DNA from: a virus | Length of the DNA stretch: 35,666 nucleotides | IMG/VR virus record: IMGVR_UViG_3300049595_002889 | Coordinates: 1 to 35,666 of that record | Strand: one strand, 5' to 3' | In this document: piece by piece, positions 20,312 through 28,157 of the stretch | Layout of the letters: each line of letters starts with the position of its first letter | How positions within the stretch are numbered: the stretch's first letter is position 1 | Notes under the pieces: model-generated | What the model was told of the DNA's origin: nothing | Databases searched by the model: none | Seen by the model: the letters and a program-made list of their open reading frames with translations, nothing else | Made by a program: the position numbers and the translations under genes

Positions 20312-20901
20312 AGCGCGCACCGACACCCGACCTGTCTGTCCTTATCCCGACTATCACTGAGCGGGAGCAGGGGGCTAATGCCCTATTTCGGTCGCTGGAA
20401 GCCCGCGTGAAGGGTCGCAACGTCGAGATAGTAATGCTGCGGGAAAACCTCTTGTGTGGCATCGGGGAGGCCCGCAACAAGCTGCTGCGCGCAGCGGGCG
20501 GAAAGTATATCACCTTCCTTGATGACGATGATGCGCTCTGCGAAGGCTACTTTGAACTCGTCCTCGCTAACATCCCGCACGACAAGGACGTAATCACCTT
20601 TGACCAGTGGGCCAACGTCGATGGCGAGACGGGTCGCATCAACTGCCGCCTCGGCCATGAGGTCGAACCCTTCCGCCCCGGAGCAGTAACCAAGCGCCCG
20701 CCGTGGTTCTGGTGCGTCTGGCGGCGGGAACTGGCTTGCGCTTATGCCGTGCCACAAGTGCGAAGGAATGAAGACATCCTTTGGCTGCGCCACCTTTGGG
20801 CCGAAGCCGAGACGGAGGCGCATATCCCGCAAATCCTGCACCGATATAACTACGACAGCACCAAGACCACCCTTCAGAAGCCATTGACAGAAGGCGAATA
20901 G
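20308..20901 (+). CDS. Glycosyltransferase family 2
   Basis: 197 residues. The LSVLIPTITEREQGANALFR start and the ARNKLLRAAGGKYITFLDDD segment, followed by DALCEGYFELV, are the classic GT2 pattern, with DDDD near residue 72 as the metal/nucleotide-sugar site. A late QVRRNEDILWLRHLWAE helix with acidic residues is typical of the catalytic base region. The protein is short for a GT2 enzyme but has the core elements. ATG 20308 overlaps the methyltransferase stop. It acts with its neighbours on an unknown glycan. Confidence 0.8.
   Translation: MKRAPTPDLSVLIPTITEREQGANALFRSLEARVKGRNVEIVMLRENLLCGIGEARNKLLRAAGGKYITFLDDDDALCEGYFELVLANIPHDKDVITFDQWANVDGETGRINCRLGHEVEPFRPGAVTKRPPWFWCVWRRELACAYAVPQVRRNEDILWLRHLWAEAETEAHIPQILHRYNYDSTKTTLQKPLTEGE
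20884..20889 (+). promoter_or_regulatory. TTGACA start-associated motif (20903 gene)
   Basis: Lies in the last codons of the glycosyltransferase gene, followed by 13 bases and ATG 20903. Confidence 0.5.
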
Positions 20902-20902
20902 C

Positions 20903-21226
20903 ATGGCCCTCGACACGGCGCGGCTCGCTACCGAACTCGACAGCATCATTGCGGACTTGCCCGCAACGGTGACTTTCGGTTCGTCCACGTTTAGCGCGGC
21001 GGTCACGCAGGGAACGGTCGGCAGCGACATTGCCGAAGGGGGCTTTATGCCCTCCCGTGACATCGGCCTGCACGTTAAGTCCACGACCGACACCCGCGCG
21101 GTCAAGGTCGGGAGCAAGCTGACAGTCCTGTCGGCGGGCGTCACTAAGACCTACCGCGTTATCAGCATTGAACGCGCCCAAGATGGGCAAGAACTCATAT
21201 TCTCATGCCAGAGTCCGTCCCGCTAA
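20903..21226 (+). CDS. Head-tail connector/head-completion-like protein
   Basis: 107 residues, beta-rich (PATVTFGSSTFSAAV, MPSRDIGLHVKSTTDTRAVK, SKLTVLSAGVTKTYRVISIE) with a terminal ELIFSCQSPSR. Size, fold type and position between capsid and tail genes fit a head-closure or stopper protein. It overlaps the next gene by 22 bases. No specific family motif was seen. Confidence 0.55.
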   Translation: MALDTARLATELDSIIADLPATVTFGSSTFSAAVTQGTVGSDIAEGGFMPSRDIGLHVKSTTDTRAVKVGSKLTVLSAGVTKTYRVISIERAQDGQELIFSCQSPSR

Positions 21227-21702
21227 GTTATCAGTCGATCAAACGCCGTGCGCCGGAACCTTTGGAGGAGGCGGTCGAGAAATGCGTGGCCGACACGTTT
21301 AGCTTTACTCTGCGCGGCTACGGCATGGCAGGCGTTACCGTGGCGCGCGGCGATAGCGGCGACGATCTTGAACTGCCCGCCATCGTCATCCGCGCGGCCC
21401 GCCTGCGCGAGTCGATCCCGACCGGAGACGTTTACGAAGTCGAAGTCACAGTCAGTCAGCTAACCCTCGCGGATCAAGACGAGGAGCAGTGCGACAAAGC
21501 CCCGCAGGAATTTACTGATCAGCTTTGGTCGGCTTGCGTGGCCTTAATCGAAGACCCACAACTGCTGGCCGTCCTGCAAGGCTCGCGCTCCTCGGTCACT
21601 TGGCACGGCTTGGTTCGCCAAGGGTCGATGGAGTTTAGCCGTCAAGAGCGTCACGCCGTCCGCAGCTACCGCTTTTCGGTTCACGTTTCGCGTCTGGTGT
21701 AA
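21205..21702 (+). CDS. Tail completion/minor tail protein (gpU-like position)
   Basis: 165 residues. The pattern of N-terminal helix (EPLEEAVEKCVADTFSF), beta strands (LELPAIVIRAARLRESIPTG, VYEVEVTVSQLTLAD), helix (QEFTDQLWSACVALIEDPQL) and a final strand (VRSYRFSVHVSRLV) fits phage tail-terminator proteins. The position after a connector and before tail genes agrees. It starts inside the previous gene. The call is inferred from layout and predicted structure only. Confidence 0.55.
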   Translation: MPESVPLSYQSIKRRAPEPLEEAVEKCVADTFSFTLRGYGMAGVTVARGDSGDDLELPAIVIRAARLRESIPTGDVYEVEVTVSQLTLADQDEEQCDKAPQEFTDQLWSACVALIEDPQLLAVLQGSRSSVTWHGLVRQGSMEFSRQERHAVRSYRFSVHVSRLV

Positions 21703-21705
21703 CGG

Positions 21706-21711
21706 TTGACA
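21706..21711 (+). promoter_or_regulatory. TTGACA start-associated motif (tail protein)
   Basis: TTGACA followed by 13 bases (containing GCGAGG) and ATG 21725. Confidence 0.5.
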
Positions 21712-21724
21712 GGCGCGGCGAGGT

Positions 21725-22102
21725 ATGCCCGCGATCACCATTACCTCTTCCTCGTCTGCCGCCGTTGTTTTCGGCTGCACAGCGGAAACTGGCATCATCA
21801 TCAATTCTTTCACCCGCACGACTTCACGCGAAAAGGTCGAACTGACCAACGATCAAGGCGATGTCGTAGCCGTCTCTTACTACAAGCCGATGGCGGCAAT
21901 CACCATCGAAGGCGTTGCCAATGGATTGACCACGGGCCTCGGCCTCGCGGCCCCCGGCGTGGCGCTCACGATCAACAACACGACCAGCGCCAACGGCATC
22001 ACCAGCGGCTCGGTCTTGGTCAACAGCACGACCCGCTCGCAAACGAGCGAAGCCTTTGCGGCTTTCTCGGTCGATGCCAGCCAATACCCGCTGATCAGCT
22101 AA
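21725..22102 (+). CDS. Probable tail tube or structural tail protein
   Basis: 125 residues, Ser/Thr/Ala-rich, beta-like: PAITITSSSSAAVVFGCTAE, SREKVELTNDQGDVVAVSYY, GVALTINNTTSANG, SQTSEAFAAFSVDASQYPLI. It is followed by the tail chaperone genes and tape measure, so its slot is that of the major tail protein. The sequence is shorter than most tail-tube proteins. Another long frame on the same strand (21706-22116) is an overlapping shadow. Confidence 0.55.
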   Translation: MPAITITSSSSAAVVFGCTAETGIIINSFTRTTSREKVELTNDQGDVVAVSYYKPMAAITIEGVANGLTTGLGLAAPGVALTINNTTSANGITSGSVLVNSTTRSQTSEAFAAFSVDASQYPLIS

Positions 22103-22122
22103 TCGCTTCCCTCTAACGCGCC

Positions 22123-22146
22123 ACGGCGGGCGCGCAATCCCGCCGT
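22123..22146 (+). repeat. GC-rich hairpin before 22159 gene
   Basis: ACGGCGGG (22123-22130) pairs with CCCGCCGT (22139-22146) around an 8-base loop. No T-run follows; an A-rich leader (CCAAAATAACAA) runs to ATG 22159. It resembles the hairpin-plus-leader modules at 2525, 10458 and 10771, with a different leader. Confidence 0.6.
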
Positions 22147-22158
22147 CCAAAATAACAA

Positions 22159-22602
22159 ATGACTACTGACACGGAAAAGGGCGGCGAAGTATTCGTCACA
22201 ACCTCCACGCGCCTCGCCACGGCGCTTCTATCTTTGGGCCAAACCCTTCAGCGCCCGCCCTGCACGCGTCAAGTTCGCCGCGATGGCAGCACAGTGGTGA
22301 CGTTTCTTTTTGAACCCGGCAACTGCGGCAAGCTCGCCCTGCAATGGTTTAAGATCGAGGAGCAAGACCCCGGCACCGACACGCCCGCCGACCTGCAAAA
22401 CCGCATCACTTGGCTGCGCGAGTTGGAAGAAGAACCCGATCCGATCAAGACGGCTTACATCAACGCCGCGTGGCGCGACATTGCCTTGATGATCGTCAAG
22501 GCCACACCGCGCATGGTCGCTATCCACGGCGCGGGGATGATGGGCTTTGTCCGTGAAGACGCTTCCAAAGAAGAAATCCGACAAATCCAAAGACAACTAT
22601 GA
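22159..22602 (+). CDS. Tail-region protein, DUF5659-like N-terminus
   Basis: 147 residues. The N-terminal GEVFVTTSTRLATALLSLGQ and VVTFLFEPGNCG resemble the DUF5659 pattern (a hydrophobic Ala-Leu helix then a strand), a weak match. The C-terminal half is helical (RNRITWLRELEEEPDP-like segment, then KTAYINAAWRDIALMIVKAT). It precedes the tail chaperone gene and overlaps it by ATGA. The role is unknown. Confidence 0.5.
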   Translation: MTTDTEKGGEVFVTTSTRLATALLSLGQTLQRPPCTRQVRRDGSTVVTFLFEPGNCGKLALQWFKIEEQDPGTDTPADLQNRITWLRELEEEPDPIKTAYINAAWRDIALMIVKATPRMVAIHGAGMMGFVREDASKEEIRQIQRQL

Positions 22603-23081
22603 ACGACGACATCCTTACCGACGAAGAAATCATCACACGCGAAGCCGCGCTCATGCGCTCCACGGCCCCGGCAGGGCGCAAGCTGGGCGAGTTGACCATC
22701 CGCCCGATGACCAGCGAGACGCTGACTTACCTCTGGCACACGAAGAACTTCTTCATGAGCGGCATGATGGGCGGGCCGCAAGCAACCAACGCCAATCCCG
22801 TATGGTCCACCGCTGAGTTTGTTTATATTCACGCGGGCGACATGGACGAAGTGGCCGAGGTCATCTGGGACAGCGGTGCCTTCAAGGCCCGCGTGCGCGA
22901 CTTTCTGCGCGGTCCTCTCAATGATCCGAAAATGCTTAATGAGGCGTTGCCGATCATCGAAGAAATGGTGCGCGAATACTTTGCCGCGCAAAACGAATCT
23001 GCCGCGTCGAAGCACGCTCAACCCGCCACGCCGGGAAAAAAGCCAGCCCGTGTTGGCAGGCGGTCTATGTCGCAATCATAG
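22599..23081 (+). CDS. Tail assembly chaperone (gpG-like, unshifted product)
   Basis: 160 residues. LGELTIRPMTSETLTYLWHT and the following helical region fit a gpG-like chaperone that binds the tape measure protein. The last part is basic and disordered (KHAQPATPGKKPARVGRR). It is immediately before the frameshift extension, with the tape measure gene 1.1 kb downstream. The slippery site 23033-23042 lies near its end. ATG 22599 overlaps the previous stop. Confidence 0.7.
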   Translation: MNDDILTDEEIITREAALMRSTAPAGRKLGELTIRPMTSETLTYLWHTKNFFMSGMMGGPQATNANPVWSTAEFVYIHAGDMDEVAEVIWDSGAFKARVRDFLRGPLNDPKMLNEALPIIEEMVREYFAAQNESAASKHAQPATPGKKPARVGRRSMSQS

Positions 23082-23290
23082 CGCGTCACACGGGCTGGTC
23101 TTACGACTTCATTCACCGCCGCCTGCCTGTCGCTTTCGGCCTGCAAATCATGCTGCTGCACGATCTGCGCGAGGGACGCACGATGCAATGGTCCGTGCCG
23201 ATGAAGGGCGAAGAAGAGCGGGGGGTGGACATCTTTTCCCAAGTGCAAGAGACACTTGCCAAGACCCGTGAAGATTACAGCGCACGTTGA
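22599..23290 (+). CDS. Tail assembly chaperone gpGT-like fusion by -1 frameshift
   Basis: Reading the zero frame to AAG 23040-23042 and then moving back one base opens a second frame from 23042 to the TGA at 23288-23290, giving about 230 residues in all. The added part reads AVYVAIIARHTGWSYDFIHR, RLPVAFGLQIMLLHDLREG, TMQWSVPMKGEEERGVDIF, clearly coding in character and with no start of its own near its beginning. In lambda, G and GT are made from the same mRNA in this way and both are needed for tail assembly. Confidence 0.75.
23033..23042 (+). other. -1 programmed frameshift site (GGGAAAAAAG)
   Basis: The zero frame reads CCG GGA AAA AAG. Two overlapping slippery heptamers occur in the correct phase: G GGA AAA (23033-23039, close to lambda's GGGAAAG) and A AAA AAG (23036-23042, a very efficient -1 site in E. 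coli). The zero-frame stop is at 23079-23081, and the -1 frame then stays open for 82 codons. Confidence 0.75.
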
Positions 23291-24173
23291 TACATCCGAC
23301 CTCCGCAACCGCATGGCGGAATATGCGCGCATTGTTGGCAAGGATGTGAACCGCGAGTTGCGCCGTCACGCTCGCCTTGCCTGTGTTGAGCTTGCCAATA
23401 CCACGCAACCTTTCGGCAAGGGCAAGGACGCGCAGCTATTGGGCGAAAAGGCGGTTGAGGTGGACATCAGCAAGGTTTTTTATACGCCGCAAAGCGAGGG
23501 GTTTGCTGCCGGAATTAGCGAAATCGCCGAAAAGTCATTTTCGGCACGCGCCACAAGGTCAAGCACTCGCGAAGGCAAGAGCTTCAACGCATCAAAGGCG
23601 GGCGAAAAGTTTAAGACTCGCGTGCAGGGGTATATAGCCAGCAACAACACCCGCGCCCTAAAGAAACTAGCCAAAGACTTCAACTGGCAAGGTGTAGTTA
23701 GCGAACCCGATCCGGCCATCCACCAAGCCGCTCGGGGAGGCTCGCGTATGAAGATTCGCAAGCAGCGGGGCAATATGCACTTGATCTTGGGCGGTCGCAA
23801 AGGGGCGCTGCAAACCTACATCAACAAAGTCAAAAAGCGGGTCGGCATGGCAAAGGCGGGGTGGGCCGTCTGCGCCGAGCGCATCCCCGACACCGGACTT
23901 GCCAGCGGCGGAACACGCGGCATCCCGCAATGGGTCACGCGGAACAAAGGAGCGACCGCCCCGCAGAAAAGCCGCATCGATGCCTCGACTACTTACGGCC
24001 AATACAGCAATCCGCGCGTGGTAATGACCAACGCCGTGCCGTGGACGAGTCAAAACCTCACGCCTTCCGCCGCCTTTAAGGCTCTGCAAATCGCCCGTGG
24101 CAAGTTCCTCAAGATGATGAATATTCAAATCCGCTACGTCCTGCGACAGCAAGCCAAGTTGAGAGCGGGTTAA
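23268..24173 (+). CDS. Minor tail protein (gp10-like)
   Basis: About 301 residues from GTG 23268 (an alternative TTG lies at 23256). The N-terminal part KITAHVDTSDLRNRMAEYAR and ELRRHARLACVELANTTQPF resembles the HK97-gp10/minor tail pattern of paired helices. The rest is long, basic and Gly/Lys-rich (GGSRMKIRKQRGNMHLILGG), with an SRIDASTTYGQYSNPRVVM segment near the end. It lies between the chaperone and tape measure genes, where minor tail proteins occur in several phages. The precise role is unclear. Confidence 0.6.
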   Translation: MKITAHVDTSDLRNRMAEYARIVGKDVNRELRRHARLACVELANTTQPFGKGKDAQLLGEKAVEVDISKVFYTPQSEGFAAGISEIAEKSFSARATRSSTREGKSFNASKAGEKFKTRVQGYIASNNTRALKKLAKDFNWQGVVSEPDPAIHQAARGGSRMKIRKQRGNMHLILGGRKGALQTYINKVKKRVGMAKAGWAVCAERIPDTGLASGGTRGIPQWVTRNKGATAPQKSRIDASTTYGQYSNPRVVMTNAVPWTSQNLTPSAAFKALQIARGKFLKMMNIQIRYVLRQQAKLRAG

Positions 24174-24182
24174 AGGGTAAAG

Positions 24183-26216
24183 ATGGCTGACGTAACATCC
24201 ACATTTGCGGCAAAAGATGTCGGGTTCACTTCTACGGTGAACCGGATGCAGCGCAGCTTGGCCGGATTTCAAAGCGGCATTGCCGGATTTGCCGCCAAGG
24301 CAGCGGGACTCGTCACGGCATTTGTCGGTATTCAGCAGTCGGTCGCCGCTTTTAACAAGGCGTTAAGCATGGGCGGACGCCTCGATGACCTGTCCAAGAC
24401 GACCGGAGCCACGGCGGGCGAATTGTTATTGCTCGAAAAAGCCTTTGAGTTGGCGGGTTCTTCGACAGACGCGGTTGGCCCTGCGATTGCGCGCCTCAAC
24501 CGCTTTATGGTCGAGGCCAGCAACGGGGGCGCAGCGCAAGTCGAGACGATGAACAAGCTCGGCTTGTCTTACGATCAACTCAAAGGCCGCACCCCGACCG
24601 AGCAAATGCAACTGCTTGCCAAAAGCATTATGGCACTGCCGACCCCGGCGCAGCGCACGGCGGCGGCGATGGACATTTTCGGACGCAGTGGCAGCACGCT
24701 TATCCCGCTGTTCGCCAACTTTTCCGGTGAACTCGACAAGGCGCAAGGCTATCTCGGTTCTTTGCCGGGGCTGATGGATCAAAGCGCGGGCGCAATGGCG
24801 GACATGGAAGACGACATCGGCGCGCTGGGCGACAAGTTCAATCAATTCGTCGCGGGCTTGATTGCCGGGGCAGCGGGCGCAGACAACTTTGCTTCGGCCC
24901 TTGCCAAGATCGACACAGCGGGGATCGGCGCAAACCTTGGAGAATCCTTGCGCGTGGCCTTTGATGCCCCGCACGAAACGGCCAAGGCGATTGGCTATAC
25001 GCTTCTGACCGGAGCAAAGCAGGCTGGCAACAACCTAATCAATGCCTTTTCTGCGGCTATCGAATTCTTTCAAAAAGTCTATGGCGACCCCGAATATTGG
25101 TCTGGAGTAGGACAACGAATCAAAAGCGTATTTATGGAGGCGGTCAATGCCTTTAACAAGTTGCTGCTTACGGGCGTCGAACAAGGATTGTTAAAGCCGC
25201 TATCTAACCTCCCCGGAATTATTGGCGACCCTTTCCGCGAGGCGCTTAAATCGGTTGAAAGCATCCGCACCGGATTAGAAGCAACCAGTCAAAAAAATTA
25301 CGACGATTGGACTAAAAGCGGAGAAAAAATTCAATCGGCTATTGAACGCGCGGCTTCAACTACCGAAGTTATTGAAAAAGACTGGCTCGGCGTAGAGCAA
25401 TCTGCCGCCGATGCCGCGCGTAATTTTTTAGACGCACAAGAAGCAAGCGCGGCTATCCGCGACAACTCCGCCGAGACGGCAAAGAATTTTGGCGAGGGAA
25501 GCGCAGCTATCCGCTCCGCCTTGGAAGACATTCGCGGCTTTGACCTCAAGGGCGAAATGGGACCGGATGCCCGACCGGATTGGACAAAATCCACTAAGCC
25601 GCCGCCAGAAAACTCCAGCCAACGCATCGCCAACGAAGAAGCCAACGCCCGCGCACTTTACGGTCCGCGCGGCGGAGGCACAACCGCGCCACCGACCGAA
25701 GGTATGCGCGCGGCCATGCTGCGCGGCGAAAGTCGCGGCAACCGCGCGAGGCAGCGCGGCAATGAATTAGCTGAAGCGGGAATGAATCGAAGCGCCGTCC
25801 GCGCCTTCGATCAAGCCGACAGGCTGGCGGGTCTTGCCGCAGAAAACCAACGTGTGCGGGATTTTTATGGCTCCGAGTTTGGAGCAGGCAACGCGGGCGA
25901 GGCTTTTGGTGAGTTTCGTGATATGTTTGGCGGTCTAAATAGCAAGAGCTTAATTGAAAAAGGCCTTAAAGACGCGGGCCTCAAATACGACCCGACCCGC
26001 GACGAGCAGGCAAACTTTGATCGCTTGGCGCGCGAGCAATCCAAAACCCCAGAAGAACGCAAACGCGAAGAAGAAGCCATGCGCGAAAAAAGCCGCCCGC
26101 CCGGAGGCGGAGGAGGCGACTCGGATGCAAGCATTTTGCAGACCATTCAAAGCACTCTGTCCGACTTCAAGTCATCTATGGAGAACAGACTGCCGCAAGT
26201 AGTAATGGGAACTTAA
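24183..26216 (+). CDS. Tape measure protein
   Basis: 677 residues, the second longest protein here, directly after the tail chaperones. The N-terminal part is a helical repeat region (STVNRMQRSLAGFQSGIAGF, AAKAAGLVTAFVGIQQSVAA) with hydrophobic segments, followed by FELAGSSTDAVGPAIARLNR and TAAAMDIFGRSGSTLIPLFA, typical of tape measure domains. The C-terminal half is charged, helical and disordered, with a Gly-rich stretch (SRPPGGGGGDSDAS). It sets tail length and may reach the membrane during infection. The ATG is 10 bases after the previous stop. Confidence 0.85.
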   Translation: MADVTSTFAAKDVGFTSTVNRMQRSLAGFQSGIAGFAAKAAGLVTAFVGIQQSVAAFNKALSMGGRLDDLSKTTGATAGELLLLEKAFELAGSSTDAVGPAIARLNRFMVEASNGGAAQVETMNKLGLSYDQLKGRTPTEQMQLLAKSIMALPTPAQRTAAAMDIFGRSGSTLIPLFANFSGELDKAQGYLGSLPGLMDQSAGAMADMEDDIGALGDKFNQFVAGLIAGAAGADNFASALAKIDTAGIGANLGESLRVAFDAPHETAKAIGYTLLTGAKQAGNNLINAFSAAIEFFQKVYGDPEYWSGVGQRIKSVFMEAVNAFNKLLLTGVEQGLLKPLSNLPGIIGDPFREALKSVESIRTGLEATSQKNYDDWTKSGEKIQSAIERAASTTEVIEKDWLGVEQSAADAARNFLDAQEASAAIRDNSAETAKNFGEGSAAIRSALEDIRGFDLKGEMGPDARPDWTKSTKPPPENSSQRIANEEANARALYGPRGGGTTAPPTEGMRAAMLRGESRGNRARQRGNELAEAGMNRSAVRAFDQADRLAGLAAENQRVRDFYGSEFGAGNAGEAFGEFRDMFGGLNSKSLIEKGLKDAGLKYDPTRDEQANFDRLAREQSKTPEERKREEEAMREKSRPPGGGGGDSDASILQTIQSTLSDFKSSMENRLPQVVMGT

Positions 26217-26220
26217 TGCC

Positions 26221-26895
26221 ATGAGCTTCATCATCCGCAGCAATCCCGACTTCAATAACGGTGGCTTGGTTTTGCAGGCCCACACGACCCGCGTAGCCGA
26301 GGACGGTTTTGTCGAGGTCAGCATGAATTTCGCCTGCCTTGCCACGGCCTTGCAGCGCAATTTGTTTCGCTTTCGCATGGAGCTACCGCCGCCTGTGGCA
26401 TTGCCCGCCGATGCGGCTGCGCTGCCGCTGGAAACAAACAATGTGTATCTCAACTCTTTAGACACGACGACCGACAAAGGCATCGGCTATCTGCGCGCGG
26501 TGTATGTTGGCAGCAGTCTTGACCAAAAGCAGCGCATAGCGCGGGCCGTTGTAGCGCGCTCGTTTTCGGGTTCGGCCACATTTAGATTCAGAAGCCAAGT
26601 GACTTCTGTTGTTTTTGACGTGCCAGGAGTAGTCACCTTTGACTATCAAGCCGAGGCACTTTCGGCAGAATGGTCAAGCCTGTCCGCCGCCGACAAGGGA
26701 CCCGAACTAAAGCCAAAAATTGTAAATGTCACCAATCTTAATCAAGACGTCAATCGTCCAGTTGGTCCCGGTCAGTTTTCTTCGGCGGGCGTATTTGCGA
26801 ACTATGGCCTTAAAATCCAAATAGAGTCCAAAGCTGTTCCTGTCGGCCCTGTTTATCGTTTTTCTAAAACGGCCACAGCTATTTATTCAGCATGA
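26221..26895 (+). CDS. Distal tail protein
   Basis: 224 residues, beta-rich (SFIIRSNPDFNNGGLVLQAH, DGFVEVSMNFACLATA, ATFRFRSQVTSVVFDVPGVV). It directly follows the tape measure gene, the usual slot of the first tail-tip protein. There is no distinct family motif. It overlaps the next small gene by ATGA. Confidence 0.55.
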   Translation: MSFIIRSNPDFNNGGLVLQAHTTRVAEDGFVEVSMNFACLATALQRNLFRFRMELPPPVALPADAAALPLETNNVYLNSLDTTTDKGIGYLRAVYVGSSLDQKQRIARAVVARSFSGSATFRFRSQVTSVVFDVPGVVTFDYQAEALSAEWSSLSAADKGPELKPKIVNVTNLNQDVNRPVGPGQFSSAGVFANYGLKIQIESKAVPVGPVYRFSKTATAIYSA

Positions 26896-27158
26896 GCTTG
26901 GAAAAATTCAAAGACGATTTAAGCGGATCGCCGCCGAATCCTCCTTACCGCATTTCGGCTGGGAAGTTAGACCGCAATTTTTCACGCTGTTATCCAAAAG
27001 AATACGATGGCGATAAAAAGCCATACACAATTAAGCGCGACGAAGACGGCTATCTTATCCAGCTTGCTTTTTGGCCGCCTCCCGCTGGCGGAACTTTTGT
27101 TCTCGCGGCGCGCAACGGTGATCTTGTTTGGCTGGAAACCGAAGAGTGCGAGGATTAG
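26892..27158 (+). CDS. Small tail-region protein (88 aa)
   Basis: Beta-rich and aromatic: NPPYRISAGKLDRNFSRCYP, YTIKRDEDGYLIQLAFWPPP, GTFVLAARNGDLVWLETEEC. It starts with an ATGA overlap. Its position suggests a tail-tip component; nothing more can be said. Confidence 0.5.
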   Translation: MSLEKFKDDLSGSPPNPPYRISAGKLDRNFSRCYPKEYDGDKKPYTIKRDEDGYLIQLAFWPPPAGGTFVLAARNGDLVWLETEECED

Positions 27159-27161
27159 TCC

Positions 27162-27902
27162 GTGGCAACGATCAAGCTCAACAACGGGCGGGTTATCTTA
27201 AAGACCACAAACGGCAACACGCGGGTGAGTTGTTCGTGCTGTGTTACCATACCAGACTTTTGTTGCCCGTATCCGGCTGAAGGACTCAATATTTTGTATG
27301 CGCGGCAAGACTTGCCGCAAACGCTGATTTTTGTTTCGACGGCGTTTTCATACACAGTGCTTCTGACGCTGACCGAAAGCGGTGAAGGCATTTATGAAGG
27401 TGTGGCAAGCGGGGGCGGGGAGTCTATTAACGGCAAGCCGTATCGCTTACTCGCAAACCCTATTGTCTGGATTTTGCAAATTCAAACTGAGACAGGAACG
27501 TGGGCCGATGCTCAAGACTGGGCTGAACAAGAGTGCCTTTTGTATAATTACGGGCCATTGGACGGCCCCGACTGGCCGTTACAACAACTGCCCAACGATT
27601 CATTCCCAACCGACAACTTCTCGGACTCTTACACAGCCACCTGCACCACCGGCAGCGGTTCCACAACCAAAACCTATTATCGCGAGGGCTTGTGCGTGTG
27701 GCGTTCTCGCAGCGGGGGGGAGGTAAACGGCACCCTTTTTTACCGCAGCGACGCCACCCAAGCGCAGGCGCAGGAATTGGGTATGGGGCGCATTTTGTGG
27801 CAATTAAGCGATGCGGGATTTCGCACGGCGGGAGACGGCCCTTACAATTCGCCCGCAGGCAGCTACGGAACAAGCGGTCAGTGCGTGGTTGCTGCTGAAT
27901 GA
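27162..27902 (+). CDS. Cys-rich tail-tip protein (246 aa)
   Basis: The start is GTG 27162, 3 bases after the previous stop. An early cluster VSCSCCVTIPDFCCPYP (five Cys) may form disulfides or bind metal, as in some tail-tip proteins. The rest is beta-like, Gly/Ser/Thr-rich, with a repeated aromatic pattern (ETGTWADAQDWAEQECLLYN, GMGRILWQLSDAGFRTAGDG). It overlaps the following Cys-rich gene by ATGA. Function is unknown beyond the tail context. Confidence 0.5.
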   Translation: MATIKLNNGRVILKTTNGNTRVSCSCCVTIPDFCCPYPAEGLNILYARQDLPQTLIFVSTAFSYTVLLTLTESGEGIYEGVASGGGESINGKPYRLLANPIVWILQIQTETGTWADAQDWAEQECLLYNYGPLDGPDWPLQQLPNDSFPTDNFSDSYTATCTTGSGSTTKTYYREGLCVWRSRSGGEVNGTLFYRSDATQAQAQELGMGRILWQLSDAGFRTAGDGPYNSPAGSYGTSGQCVVAAE

Positions 27903-28126
27903 AAATCGACTGCCCACACGCGACCCGCGCCCGCGACCGGGGGCCAATCCATTGCGCGCTCGGCTGGTTTGGCGGATCGCCATACATCGGCAACTGCCTT
28001 GAGTGCCTGCGCCAAAAGCTGAACACGCCAGAGGCCAAAGCCGCCTTTGACGCAGGCACCCTCCGCGCCCATCCGCCGAACCGCGCGCGCATTAGCGGAT
28101 GCTGCGACCGCGCGGACCAAGCCTAA
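27899..28126 (+). CDS. Small Cys-rich protein (75 aa)
   Basis: KIDCPHATRARDRGPIHCAL, GGSPYIGNCLECLRQKL and RARISGCCDRA give seven Cys in 75 residues, including CLEC, so one or two zinc sites are likely. It starts with an ATGA overlap. Such small zinc-binding-type proteins occur near tail genes in some phages; the function is unknown. Confidence 0.5.
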   Translation: MKIDCPHATRARDRGPIHCALGWFGGSPYIGNCLECLRQKLNTPEAKAAFDAGTLRAHPPNRARISGCCDRADQA

Positions 28127-28135
28127 TCGCGCCCT

Positions 28136-28141
28136 TTGACA
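28136..28141 (+). promoter_or_regulatory. TTGACA start-associated motif (28158 gene)
   Basis: TTGACA followed by 16 bases (including GGGGGAAGG) and ATG 28158; here a Shine-Dalgarno-like stretch is also present. Confidence 0.5.
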
Positions 28142-28157
28142 CAGGGGGAAGGACAGG

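Noticed and set aside
21706-22116. 136-residue + strand frame overlapping the tail protein
   Set aside because: His/Arg-rich shadow of the 21725 gene, whose start has the TTGACA spacing.
22819-23271. 150-residue + strand frame across the tail chaperone end
   Set aside because: Arg/Ser/Pro-rich shadow composition; the real continuation is the -1 frame, not this one.
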